From Saccharothrix ecbatanensis (GTDB lineage Bacteria > Actinomycetota > Actinomycetes > Mycobacteriales > Pseudonocardiaceae): a stretch of DNA of 64,000 nucleotides. Under the pieces are notes generated by a model. That model had not been told where the DNA came from. It did no database searches and saw only the letters and a list, made by a program, of their open reading frames with translations. Positions 7,961 through 15,833 of the stretch are shown one piece after another. Numbering within the stretch: position 1 is the stretch's first letter; each line of letters opens with the position of its first letter. Made by a program: the position numbers and the translations under genes. The stretch lies in assembly GCF_014205015.1 (NCBI RefSeq), contig NZ_JACHMO010000001.1, forward strand, positions 5,084,001 to 5,148,000, written 5' to 3'.

Positions 7961-9415
7961 TCAGGCGGTCGGGAAGTCGTCCGGGGTGCGCATCCGGTCG
8001 CGGATCCAGACGCCGGCGGGCTTCAGGACGGTCGTGCCGGTGAACGTGGAGCCGGCGCAGGTGCCTTCCTTGAACACCGCGCCCGACCGGAAGTCGTCGG
8101 AGAAGTTCCAGTTCGTCCAGCCGATCTTGTTCGCGGCCAGGAAGTCCAGGTACTTCTGGCTGTACGCGAAGTCGTTCCCGCCGTCACCCGTGTACGTCTG
8201 GGTGCCGAACTCGGTCACGAAGATCGGGATTCGCGACGCCGCCCGCTGCAACGCGGTGAAGTACTCGTCCTGGTGCGACGCCGCGTAGAAGTGGAACGTG
8301 TACATGAAGTTCGTGGCGTTGATCGGGTTGCCGATGATGTCCTGCTCGGTGCGCCCGTCCGAGATGCCGAGCGAGCCCCACCCGTGCGTCCCGACGAACA
8401 CCACGCCGTCCGGGTCCTGCGCCCGGATCACCGGGATCATCTGCTCCGCGTAGGACTTGATCCCCGCCCACGACACGTTGTTCGGCTCGTTCGCGATGTC
8501 GTAGATGATGTTGGTCTTGTTGCGGTGCCGCGACGCGACCTCGGTGAAGAACGTCCGCGCCAACGAGATGTTCGCGTTCGGGTCACCCGGGTCCAGCTGG
8601 TGCCAGTCGACCAACGCGTACATGCCGCGCCGAGTCGCCTCCTCGATGTACCCGTGCACCATGTCGGTGAACCGGCGCGGATCCGTCTCGTACCCGCCTT
8701 CCTGCACGTACATCGAGATCCGCAGCACGTCGGCGCCCCAGTCGGAGGCCAGCGCGTCGAGGGACGCGGTCTTCACGCACTGCGAGTACCACTGGATGCC
8801 GTGCGTGCTCATGCCGCGCAACTGGATCGGCTGCCCGTACTGGTTGCACAGCTTCACGCCGCACACCCGCAGCTGGCCGTTGACGTCGGCGGGCCGACCA
8901 ACACCGACGGTGCCCGTGTCGACGGTCAGCCGGTCGAGGTTGGGGCCGCCGGTGGACGTGGTCGCGGTGGCACGGATCCGGTTCGTGCCGGCGGGCAGGG
9001 TCACGGACGCGGTCGCGGTGCGCCAGGTGCTCCACGCGCCGGTTCCGGGGAACGCCACGCTCACGGCGGTCCCGCCGTTGACGGTGACGGCCATCGGCCG
9101 GTTGACGGTGGTTCCGTTGGCGTACCTGAAGGTCAGGGTCGCCGGGCCGGACGACGCCGCACCGACGGTGAACTCGACGTAGGAGCCGGTCGCGTTGTCG
9201 TAGTTGACGAATCCGGTGCCGGTGTAGCCGGCGTGGTTGGACTCGGCCAGGCCCTGGGAGATCGTCGCGCTCTCCGCCTGGTGTTCGGTGACGGCGAGGG
9301 CAGCAGGCTGCGCCCAGCCGGACGTCGGCGCGGCGAACACGGCACTCGTGGCCAGCAGGGTTGCCGCGAGAACAGGTCCGCCGAGCAATCGGGAACGGAG
9401 GAAACGGGGTGCCAC
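7961..9415 (-). CDS. secreted GH5 endoglucanase/mannanase-type enzyme with N-terminal CBM
   Basis: A 484-residue secreted glycoside hydrolase. It has a signal peptide (arginines, hydrophobic core, about 1-36) and a CBM6/CBM35-like beta-sandwich (about 43-168; EHQAESATI, GYTGTGFVNY and NLDRLTVDTG). The GH5 clan-A barrel spans about 178-475. The acid/base glutamate is in YDIANEPN (E310) and the nucleophile in FVTEFGTQ (E402). GH5 enzymes of this shape cleave cellulose, mannan or related beta-glucans; the exact substrate cannot be read from sequence. The GTG start has a GGGAGG site. A perfect palindrome at 9472-9486 lies about 57 bp upstream. Confidence 0.9.
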   Translation of the reverse strand: MAPRFLRSRLLGGPVLAATLLATSAVFAAPTSGWAQPAALAVTEHQAESATISQGLAESNHAGYTGTGFVNYDNATGSYVEFTVGAASSGPATLTFRYANGTTVNRPMAVTVNGGTAVSVAFPGTGAWSTWRTATASVTLPAGTNRIRATATTSTGGPNLDRLTVDTGTVGVGRPADVNGQLRVCGVKLCNQYGQPIQLRGMSTHGIQWYSQCVKTASLDALASDWGADVLRISMYVQEGGYETDPRRFTDMVHGYIEEATRRGMYALVDWHQLDPGDPNANISLARTFFTEVASRHRNKTNIIYDIANEPNNVSWAGIKSYAEQMIPVIRAQDPDGVVFVGTHGWGSLGISDGRTEQDIIGNPINATNFMYTFHFYAASHQDEYFTALQRAASRIPIFVTEFGTQTYTGDGGNDFAYSQKYLDFLAANKIGWTNWNFSDDFRSGAVFKEGTCAGSTFTGTTVLKPAGVWIRDRMRTPDDFPTA

Positions 9416-9471
9416 AGGGTGCCTCCCACGGGTCAGGGATGGGGGGTGAAACCACTGGCGACGGATTCAGT

Positions 9472-9486
9472 TAGGAAAGTTTCCTA
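9472..9486. promoter_or_regulatory. perfect palindrome upstream of the GH5 gene
   Basis: TAGGAAA-G-TTTCCTA is a perfect inverted repeat centred about 64 bp before the GH5 start. It is a good candidate operator for a dimeric repressor or activator controlling this secreted enzyme. I cannot assign the regulator with certainty. Confidence 0.6.
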
Positions 9487-9618
9487 TCTGTTGCGTGGAT
9501 CACAGCATCCCCGGGCACCCGCTGTCAACGGATTCAGGGCATCGCGACAGGGACCTGCCGGGCGACTACCGCCAAGCAATACCGCCGGGCGGCTACCAGC
9601 GGGCAGCTACTGCCGGGG

Positions 9619-10026
9619 CTAGTAGTCGTCGCCGCCGAAGAAGGTCTCCTCCAGCCGGTCCGCCGTCCCCGCGAGCAGCGCCAGCGGTTCGGTGAACTCG
9701 TGGATGTCGAGGTTCGTCAACGGCAGCGAGTGCCGCAGCACGACGTGGTCGCCCATGATCGCCGCGCCGCACGCGATGGTCGAGTTCCCGACTTCGGCGA
9801 GGAACGCGAGCAGGTCCACCTTCTTGGCGAGCCCGATCGGCGACGCGATCTGCACCCACTCGTGCAGCTTGTCGAGCACCTCGCGGACCAGGATGACCAC
9901 CTGGGTCCGCTCGTCGTCCTCGTCGAACTGCTCGAAGTTGAACAGGATCCTGATCTCGTCCTCGTTCTCCGAGATCACGTCATAGGTTTCGTGCACGTAT
10001 GCGGCGAGGTCGCCCCAAGTGGCCAT
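9619..10026 (-). CDS. YbjN / type III chaperone-like small protein
   Basis: A 135-residue acidic protein (MATWGDLAAYVHETYDV, then CGAAIMGDHVVLRHSLPL and EFTEPLALLAGTADRLEE). Its strand-helix pattern resembles the YbjN/T3SS-chaperone fold widespread in actinobacteria. No catalytic residues are seen. It begins 4 nt after the TetR stop on the same strand, so the two are probably cotranscribed. The role is unknown. Confidence 0.65.
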   Translation of the reverse strand: MATWGDLAAYVHETYDVISENEDEIRILFNFEQFDEDDERTQVVILVREVLDKLHEWVQIASPIGLAKKVDLLAFLAEVGNSTIACGAAIMGDHVVLRHSLPLTNLDIHEFTEPLALLAGTADRLEETFFGGDDY

Positions 10027-10030
10027 GCGA

Positions 10031-10600
10031 TCACCCTACGGGCGCGACCGCCGCCCACACCGCATCACCGACGAACTCGCCCACCACGGTCAGGTCCAGG
10101 GCGCCCGTCAGGTACCGCCGAGCGCACTCGTGCGCGGGGCCCATCACGATGGGGTCCAACGCCCACAACGGGAATTCGCGCACCTCGCCAGCCGCCATCC
10201 GGGCTTCGAACCAGTGCGCGACCGGTGCGAACACCTCCGCTTTCGCGGCCGGATCGGCGGTCAGCGGCGCTGCGTAGAGGAACCTGGCCCGGCCGGGGTT
10301 CGCCACCACCCACTCCAGGTAGCGGACCACCATCGCCCGCACAGCCTTCTCCGCGTCACCGACCTCAGAGTCAACGGCATCTACGTCGAGCGCTGGGAGC
10401 ATCGCGTCTACGCAGTGCGCGAAGCTCTCCCCGTACAGAACGGCGAACACGCCTGCCCTGCTGCCGAAGTGGTGGTAGACGCTGCCGTTGGACACCCCGG
10501 AACGGGCGGTCAGCGCGCTGATCGTGACCGCGGCCAGCCCTCCCTCGTCGACCAGCGCGAGGGCCGCGTCCAGCACAGCCTGCTGACCAGTCGATCTCAC
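10031..10600 (-). CDS. TetR-family regulator
   Basis: The protein opens VRSTGQQAVLDAALALVDE and has the TetR helix-turn-helix at about residues 24-50 (VTISALTARSGVSNGSVYHHFGSRAGV). The ligand-binding C-terminal half has LEWVVANPGRARFLY. The GTG at 10600 fits the normal TetR N terminus. It is divergent from an acyl-CoA ligase gene with a 14-bp palindrome in the 46-bp gap, so it most likely represses that gene and itself, with an acyl-CoA or fatty acid as a plausible ligand. Confidence 0.9.
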   Translation of the reverse strand: MRSTGQQAVLDAALALVDEGGLAAVTISALTARSGVSNGSVYHHFGSRAGVFAVLYGESFAHCVDAMLPALDVDAVDSEVGDAEKAVRAMVVRYLEWVVANPGRARFLYAAPLTADPAAKAEVFAPVAHWFEARMAAGEVREFPLWALDPIVMGPAHECARRYLTGALDLTVVGEFVGDAVWAAVAPVG

Positions 10601-10612
10601 GGGGTTAGAGTA

Positions 10613-10626
10613 GCGCTCTAGAGCGC
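10613..10626. promoter_or_regulatory. TetR operator candidate
   Basis: GCGCTCTAGAGCGC is a perfect 14-bp palindrome in the short gap between the divergent tetR and acyl-CoA ligase genes, just upstream of the ligase ribosome site. Its position would let one dimer block both promoters. Confidence 0.75.
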
Positions 10627-10646
10627 CGCTCCTCCAGGAGGTCACC

Positions 10647-12257
10647 GTGGCCCGTTCCATCCCCGATCTGTTGCGCGAGCGGGTGCGTGCCACCCCCGAC
10701 ACCGAAGCGCTGCGCTATCGCATCGGTGACACGTGGACGTCGCTGACGTGGGCCGAGGTCGGCGAACACGTGCGCCGGCGTGCGCTGGGCTTCCGCGAGA
10801 TGGGCGTGCGGGACGAGGCCCGGGTCGCGATCATGGCCGCGACGAGCGTGGACTGGATCCTCGCCGACTTGGCCGTGCTGGCGGCGGGTGGCGTCACGAC
10901 GACCATCTACCCGAGCAGCACGCCGGACATCGTCGCGCACATCATCCGTGACTCTGGCAGTGTGCTCGTCGTCGCGGACCCGGCGCTGGCGGGCAAGGTG
11001 GACGCGAAGGTCGTCACGCCGGACTGGGAGCCGGATCAGGTCGACGGTGACTACGACGCGATGGTGGACGAGCTGACGCCGGACCGCCTGGCCACGCTGA
11101 TCTACACGTCCGGCACCACCGGCATGCCCAAGGGCGTCGAGCTGACGCACGACAACTGGCTGCACACGGCGGACGCGATCAACGATCTGGGCGTGCTGAC
11201 CCTGGACGAGCTGCACTTCCTGTGGCTGCCGATGTCCCACGCGTTCGGCAAGGTCCTCGAAGTCGGCATGATCGCGACCGGCGTGCCGACGGCCGTGGAC
11301 GGCGACGTGGACCGGATCGCGGCCAACCTCCAGGAGCTGCGGCCGACCGTGGTGGCCGCCGCGCCGCGGATCTTCGAAAAGATCCACCAGAGGGTGGTGG
11401 CCGCCATGCGCGAGGCGGGCGGCGTGAAGGCGAAGCTGTTCGACTGGGCGCTGGCGGTGTCCGAGCACCCGGAGTGGAAGGTTCGGCGGAAGATCGCGGA
11501 CAAGCTGGTGTTCAGCAAGCTGCGGGAGCGCGTCGGCGGGCGGATCAAGTACTTCGTGTCCGGCTCGGCGCCGCTGTCCCTGCCGGTCGGCGAGTTCTTC
11601 GAACGCGCGGGCATCACGATCCTGGAGGGCTACGGGCTGACCGAGTCGTCCGCGGCGTCGTTCGTGAACCGGCCCGACTCGAACCGGCTCGGCACGGTCG
11701 GCCCGCCGCTGCTCGGCACCGAGGTGCGCATCGCCGACGACGGCGAGGTGCTGATCGGCGGGCGCGGCATCATGCGCGGCTACCGCGGCCTGCCCGAGGA
11801 GACCGCCGCGACGTTGCGGGACGGTTGGCTGCACACGGGCGACATCGGCGAGCTGGACGAGGCCGGCCGGCTGCGGATCACCGACCGGAAGAAGGAGCTG
11901 ATCAAGACCTCCGGCGGCAAGTACGTCGCGCCGCAGTCGGTGGAGGGCCTGGTCAAGTCGCACAGTCCGTACATCGGGAACGTGCTGGTGCACGGTGACC
12001 GGCGCAACTACTGCGTCGCGCTGGTCACCATCGACCCCGACCTGGCGCCCGCCGACCTCGACGCGGAAGCCGAGGTCGGGCGTGCCGTCAAGGCCGCCAA
12101 CGAGAAGCTCGCGCGGCACGAGACGATCAAGAGGTTCGCGGTGCTGCCGAAGGACTTCACGGTGGCCGACGGGACCTTGACGGCGAGCCTGAAGATGCGG
12201 CGCAAGGAGATCGAGGGCCGCTATCAGGACGTGCTGGACGGCCTGTACTCGAGCTGA
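10647..12257 (+). CDS. long-chain acyl-CoA synthetase (FadD15-like)
   Basis: ANL-superfamily enzyme that adenylates a fatty acid and transfers it to CoA. Motifs in order: LIYTSGTTGMPKG (A3, 151-163), LPMSHAFGK, SGSAPLS, EGYGLTESSA, HTGDIGELDEAGRLRITDR and KELIKTSGGKYVAP. The C-terminal lysine region ends TASLKMRRKEIE. The 536-residue length is on the short side for FadD15 types but all core motifs are present. The GTG at 10647 has a perfect AGGAGG site. It is probably controlled by the divergent TetR regulator. The 3' end overlaps the convergent DUF998 gene by 34 bp. Confidence 0.92.
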   Translation: MARSIPDLLRERVRATPDTEALRYRIGDTWTSLTWAEVGEHVRRRALGFREMGVRDEARVAIMAATSVDWILADLAVLAAGGVTTTIYPSSTPDIVAHIIRDSGSVLVVADPALAGKVDAKVVTPDWEPDQVDGDYDAMVDELTPDRLATLIYTSGTTGMPKGVELTHDNWLHTADAINDLGVLTLDELHFLWLPMSHAFGKVLEVGMIATGVPTAVDGDVDRIAANLQELRPTVVAAAPRIFEKIHQRVVAAMREAGGVKAKLFDWALAVSEHPEWKVRRKIADKLVFSKLRERVGGRIKYFVSGSAPLSLPVGEFFERAGITILEGYGLTESSAASFVNRPDSNRLGTVGPPLLGTEVRIADDGEVLIGGRGIMRGYRGLPEETAATLRDGWLHTGDIGELDEAGRLRITDRKKELIKTSGGKYVAPQSVEGLVKSHSPYIGNVLVHGDRRNYCVALVTIDPDLAPADLDAEAEVGRAVKAANEKLARHETIKRFAVLPKDFTVADGTLTASLKMRRKEIEGRYQDVLDGLYSS

Positions 12258-12946
12258 CCCGTCCGGGTCACCAGCTGACCGGGGCGGGTCACCGCGATCG
12301 CCCACACGGCCGCCACCAGCACGGCGACCACCTCGGTGAGCACCAGCAGCCGTTCCACGTAGCCGAGCGGGATCACCCGCCACCAGGACGTGCCGACGAC
12401 GGCGTTCACCGCGATCGCGTACAGGATGGGAGTGAAGGCGAGGGCGGACAGCACGCCGAACCCGAACGTCCAGCGGGCGTGCGCGCCCCACACCCGGTCG
12501 CGCAGCCACGGGCGGGCGAGCAGCATCGCCGCGATCGGCAGGGCGATGAACGCCACCATGCTGCCGAACCGGTGGATGCTGCCGCTCATGCTCGGGCCGA
12601 TGGCCCAGTTGTTCTTGGGGAAGATCACCACCAGGGTCAGCCCGACCGACCACGCGCCGAACGCCAACGCGCCCGCCGAGTGCCACTTCGCCACGCCGTG
12701 CCGGACCAGCACGGCGAGGATCGCGACCGACCCGGCCACGAGCAGGAGCACGCCCGTGTCGAACACCCAGCGTTGCGGCCCCAGGGCGTACTCGCTGATC
12801 GTCCGACGCAGGTGTCTCGTGGAATCACCAAGCCGGTAGAGGTCCATGCCGCCGACCAGGACGACGGTCAGCACGACGGCCGCGGCGCCCCCGAAAGCGG
12901 CGAAGCGGGCCGGGGCACGGGTCTGGGCGGGTTCAGCGGTCAGCAC
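12224..12946 (-). CDS. DUF998 integral membrane protein
   Basis: A 240-residue protein with about six or seven hydrophobic segments, including VVLTVVLVGGMDLY, a TGVLLLVAGSVAILAVL stretch, GLTLVVIFP and MVAFIALPIAAMLLA. The NNWAIGPSMSGSIHRFGS loop is typical of DUF998 proteins. The function of the family is unknown. It overlaps the end of the acyl-CoA ligase tail to tail. Confidence 0.8.
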   Translation of the reverse strand: MLTAEPAQTRAPARFAAFGGAAAVVLTVVLVGGMDLYRLGDSTRHLRRTISEYALGPQRWVFDTGVLLLVAGSVAILAVLVRHGVAKWHSAGALAFGAWSVGLTLVVIFPKNNWAIGPSMSGSIHRFGSMVAFIALPIAAMLLARPWLRDRVWGAHARWTFGFGVLSALAFTPILYAIAVNAVVGTSWWRVIPLGYVERLLVLTEVVAVLVAAVWAIAVTRPGQLVTRTGQLEYRPSSTS

Positions 12947-13019
12947 AACGGACAGAACGGTCGGGGACCGGCTCGTTGTTCCGCCAGCCGGTAGGTCGAC
13001 AGCATTCCGACAGAAACCC

Positions 13020-13082
13020 CGTGAGTCCTACGTTCAGGACCCGTGAGTCCTACGTTCGGAACCCCCGAGTTCAACATTCGGG
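13020..13082. repeat. intergenic repeat cluster A
   Basis: Two direct copies of CGTGAGTCCTACGTTC (13020-13035 and 13042-13057) are followed by GAGTTCAACATTCGGG (13067-13082). The cluster abuts the 3' end of the LacI gene. The same words and their reverse complements recur at 17233, 31761 and 51482. It may serve as a terminator or RNA-processing element for the LacI gene. Confidence 0.85.
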
Positions 13083-13087
13083 AGCGG

Positions 13088-14074
13088 TCAGCTCGACTGG
13101 CGGATCACCAGGGTCGGCGCGAAAACCACCGAGCTGACCGGGCGGTCCGGGCGCTCTACCCGTTGCACGAGCAGGCGTGCCATTTCGGCGGCCATGTCCT
13201 CCACCGGCTGGCGGACCGTGGTCAGCGGCGGGTCGGATTCCACTGCCGGGCTGCTGTCGTCGAAGCCCACGACCTTGATGTCCTCGGGTACCCGGCGGCC
13301 GGCTTGCCGCAGCACCGGCAGTGCGCCGGTCGCCATCAGGTCCGAGGCGATGAACAGGCCGTCGATTTCCAAGCCCGTGAGTTTGTCCGCCGCTGTGGCG
13401 CCGCCTTGGCGGGAGAAGTCGCCCTCGATGACGATGGGGTCGGGTAGGCCGTGTCGGGCGGCGGCTTCTCGGAAACCCCGGAGCCTGTCCTGGCCCGGGG
13501 GTGTCTCCAACGGGCCGGTGATCGTCGCCAGGTGGCGGCACCCGCGCTCCACCAGGTGGTCTGCCGCGAGGGCCGCGCCGGCGGCTTGGTCCACGTCCAC
13601 GTAGGTGATCGACATCGGGCGGACCGGGCGGGCGGCCAGCACGACCGGGAGGTTCGCCTCGATCAGCTGGCGCGGCAGCGGGTCCGCGCTGTGGGTGTGG
13701 ATCAGTATCACGCCGTCGAGCCGGTGCTGCCGGATGTCGTCCACCACCTCGCGGTGGTCGCCCGAGGTCAGCACGAGCTGCACGCCGAGCGGTCGGATCA
13801 CCGGCAGCACGCCGCTGACCACCCGGCCGAAATACGGGTCGTGCAGGGTGCGGCCCTCGTCCGGCAGGACGAGGCCGATCGCGCCCGCCCTTCGGGTGAC
13901 GAGCGAACGTGCCGCGCGGTTGGGGGTGTAGCCGGTCTTGGAGATGGCCTTCTCCACTACCTGGCGCAGCTCCCGGTCCACCGTGGCAACCCCGTTGACG
14001 ACCCGGGACACCGTGGCCCGGGAAACCCCCGCGATCCGCGCGACCTCTTCCAACGTGACTGGTCTGCGGTCCAC
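13088..14074 (-). CDS. LacI-family regulator
   Basis: N-terminal LacI helix-turn-helix and hinge: VTLEEVARIAGVSRATVSRV, then RAARSLVTRRAGAIGLVLP. The periplasmic-binding-protein-like sugar domain ends with VGFDDSSPAVESDPPLTTVRQP. The GTG at 14074 has an AAAGG site. It sits just downstream of the GH16/DUF1996 operon on the same strand, separated by a terminator. Perfect LacI-type palindromes (GAGAGCGCTCTC core) lie before that operon, so it is the obvious candidate regulator, responding to a beta-glucan fragment. Confidence 0.92.
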   Translation of the reverse strand: MDRRPVTLEEVARIAGVSRATVSRVVNGVATVDRELRQVVEKAISKTGYTPNRAARSLVTRRAGAIGLVLPDEGRTLHDPYFGRVVSGVLPVIRPLGVQLVLTSGDHREVVDDIRQHRLDGVILIHTHSADPLPRQLIEANLPVVLAARPVRPMSITYVDVDQAAGAALAADHLVERGCRHLATITGPLETPPGQDRLRGFREAAARHGLPDPIVIEGDFSRQGGATAADKLTGLEIDGLFIASDLMATGALPVLRQAGRRVPEDIKVVGFDDSSPAVESDPPLTTVRQPVEDMAAEMARLLVQRVERPDRPVSSVVFAPTLVIRQSS

Positions 14075-14092
14075 GTGAGCCTTTATACCGGG

Positions 14093-14122
14093 CGTGCGGC
14101 CCCGCCGAGACGAGGCCGCACG
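14093..14122 (-). terminator. stem-loop after the GH16 gene
   Basis: A perfect 9-bp stem (CGTGCGGCC with GGCCGCACG) with a 12-nt loop lies 7 bp past the GH16 stop on the minus strand. It is a plausible terminator of the DUF1996-GH16 operon, without a strong U tract. Confidence 0.65.
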
Positions 14123-14129
14123 CACCCCC

Positions 14130-15833
14130 TCACTGGTAGACGCGCACGTAGTCGACCAACATGCGCTGCGGGAAGGACGTGGTGGCGTCCGGCGGACCGG
14201 GCCAGTCACCGCCCACCGCGTTGTTGAGCAGGATGAAGAACGGCTTGTCGAACACCCACGGACCCCGCGTCGCCTCCACCGTCGCCTTGTCGATGGTGAT
14301 GACAGTCACGCCGTCGATGCTGAACACCATGCCCTTGCTGTTCCAGTCGACCCGGAACAGGTGGAAGGCGTTCGCGTAGTCCTGGCCGATGTCACGCATC
14401 TGGCCGATCCCGCCCGCGCCGAAGTACGCCGGGCCGTGGATCGTCTGGTACGCGGTGTTCGGCTCACGACCCAGGTGCTCCATGATGTCGATCTCACCGC
14501 TCGCGGGCCACGCGGTGCCCTTGAAGATGTCGTTGCCGAGCATCCAGAACGCGGGCCACAGGCCCTTGGTGCCGGACACCTTGATGTTGGCCTCGATCCG
14601 GCCGTACGTCCACGACGCCTTGCCCTCGGTGATGAGCCGGGCCGACGTGTACTGGCACGTGCCGCTGCCGCTGACCGGGTCGACCGGGCACGCCGAACCC
14701 GGCGTGACCTCCCGCCTGGCCTCCAGCACCATGTTCCCGGCGCCGTCGGTGAACGCGTTGCGGTTGTCGGTGTAGTACTGGAGCTCGGCGTTCTGACCGG
14801 TGCCGATCTCCGGACGCCACTTGGTCGCGTCCGGCCTCGTGCCCGCGGGCGCGTTGAACTCGTCGCTCCACACGAGGCGCAGCGGGTTGCCGGGATCGGG
14901 GGCCTGCGGCGGTGGCGGTGTGGGGCTGCCGCCGGTGCCGTAGACCTGGAACTCCCACAGCGAGTAGCCGTACTGGCCGCTGCGCGCGGTGAGGTTCACC
15001 CGCACGTACCGGCCCGTGCCGTTCACGGCGAGGGTCTGCTTGAACCCCGTGCCGTTCGTGACCGAGTGGATCGTGGTCCAGGTCGAGGCGTTGTCGGAGG
15101 TCTGGATCTGGAACGCGGACGCGTGCGCCGGGTCCCACTGGACGACGACCTTGCTGATCCGCGCGGACGCGCCCAGGTCGACGTAGATCCAGCCGGGGTC
15201 GACCCAGCCGGTGGTGGGGCTGGTGGCCCACCGGGTGGCGGGGTTGAAGTCCAGCGCCTTGGCGGGCGTGCAGACCGGGCAGGCGCCGTCGTCCTGGAAC
15301 GACGACGCGAACGCCGGCTTGTTGTACGACAGCAGCCCTTCAGTCGGCGTGGTGTTCGTGCCCGTGCGGACGGCGAACTCCCACAGCGAAACGCCGTACT
15401 GCGTGGCGCGGGCGGTGGCGTAGAGGCGGATGTAGCGGCCCGTTCCGGTGAAGGTGACGTTCTGCGTGCCGCCCGTGCCGGTGGTGGTCTGGTGGACGGT
15501 GGTCCACGCGGCGCCGTCCGGGGACACCTGGATCTGGAACGCCGTCGCGTAGGCGGCCTCCCACTGCAACGTCGCGCCGCAGACGTCCCGGCTCGCCCCG
15601 AGGTCGATCCGCAGCCACTGCGGGTCGCTGAACGCGCTGGACCAGCGGGTGCCGGCGTTGCCGTCCACGGCCGAGGTCGCCGCGAACGGGCTGCCGGACT
15701 CCACGGACGACGCGGTGACCGGCGCGTTCAACGCCGCGTTGGCCGTGCCGCACTCCGCCGCCTGGACGCCCGCCACCGGCACGACCAGTGCGGTGAGCAG
15801 TGCGAACGCCGTGATCGCGCTGCGTCTTCTCAC
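14130..15833 (-). CDS. secreted GH16 endo-beta-glucanase with two F5/8 type C domains
   Basis: A 567-residue secreted enzyme. Signal peptide about 1-26. Two discoidin (F5/8 type C, CBM32-like) domains lie at about 28-157 and 166-299, each ending GVSLWEF or GYSLWEF. A proline linker (303-311) leads to a GH16 domain at about 318-567 with the catalytic GEIDIMEHLG: nucleophile E447, D449 and acid/base E452. GH16 enzymes of this type hydrolyse beta-1,3-glucans such as laminarin. The GTG start overlaps the stop of the DUF1996 gene (GTGA), so the two are translationally coupled. Expression should follow the LacI operators at 17129 and 17216. Confidence 0.93.
   Translation of the reverse strand: MRRRSAITAFALLTALVVPVAGVQAAECGTANAALNAPVTASSVESGSPFAATSAVDGNAGTRWSSAFSDPQWLRIDLGASRDVCGATLQWEAAYATAFQIQVSPDGAAWTTVHQTTTGTGGTQNVTFTGTGRYIRLYATARATQYGVSLWEFAVRTGTNTTPTEGLLSYNKPAFASSFQDDGACPVCTPAKALDFNPATRWATSPTTGWVDPGWIYVDLGASARISKVVVQWDPAHASAFQIQTSDNASTWTTIHSVTNGTGFKQTLAVNGTGRYVRVNLTARSGQYGYSLWEFQVYGTGGSPTPPPPQAPDPGNPLRLVWSDEFNAPAGTRPDATKWRPEIGTGQNAELQYYTDNRNAFTDGAGNMVLEARREVTPGSACPVDPVSGSGTCQYTSARLITEGKASWTYGRIEANIKVSGTKGLWPAFWMLGNDIFKGTAWPASGEIDIMEHLGREPNTAYQTIHGPAYFGAGGIGQMRDIGQDYANAFHLFRVDWNSKGMVFSIDGVTVITIDKATVEATRGPWVFDKPFFILLNNAVGGDWPGPPDATTSFPQRMLVDYVRVYQ

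Noticed and set aside
10605..12686. 693-residue open frame antisense to the acyl-CoA ligase
   Set aside because: It mirrors the codon structure of the ligase on the other strand, is rich in Arg/Gly/His/Val and shows no domain; typical high-GC shadow.
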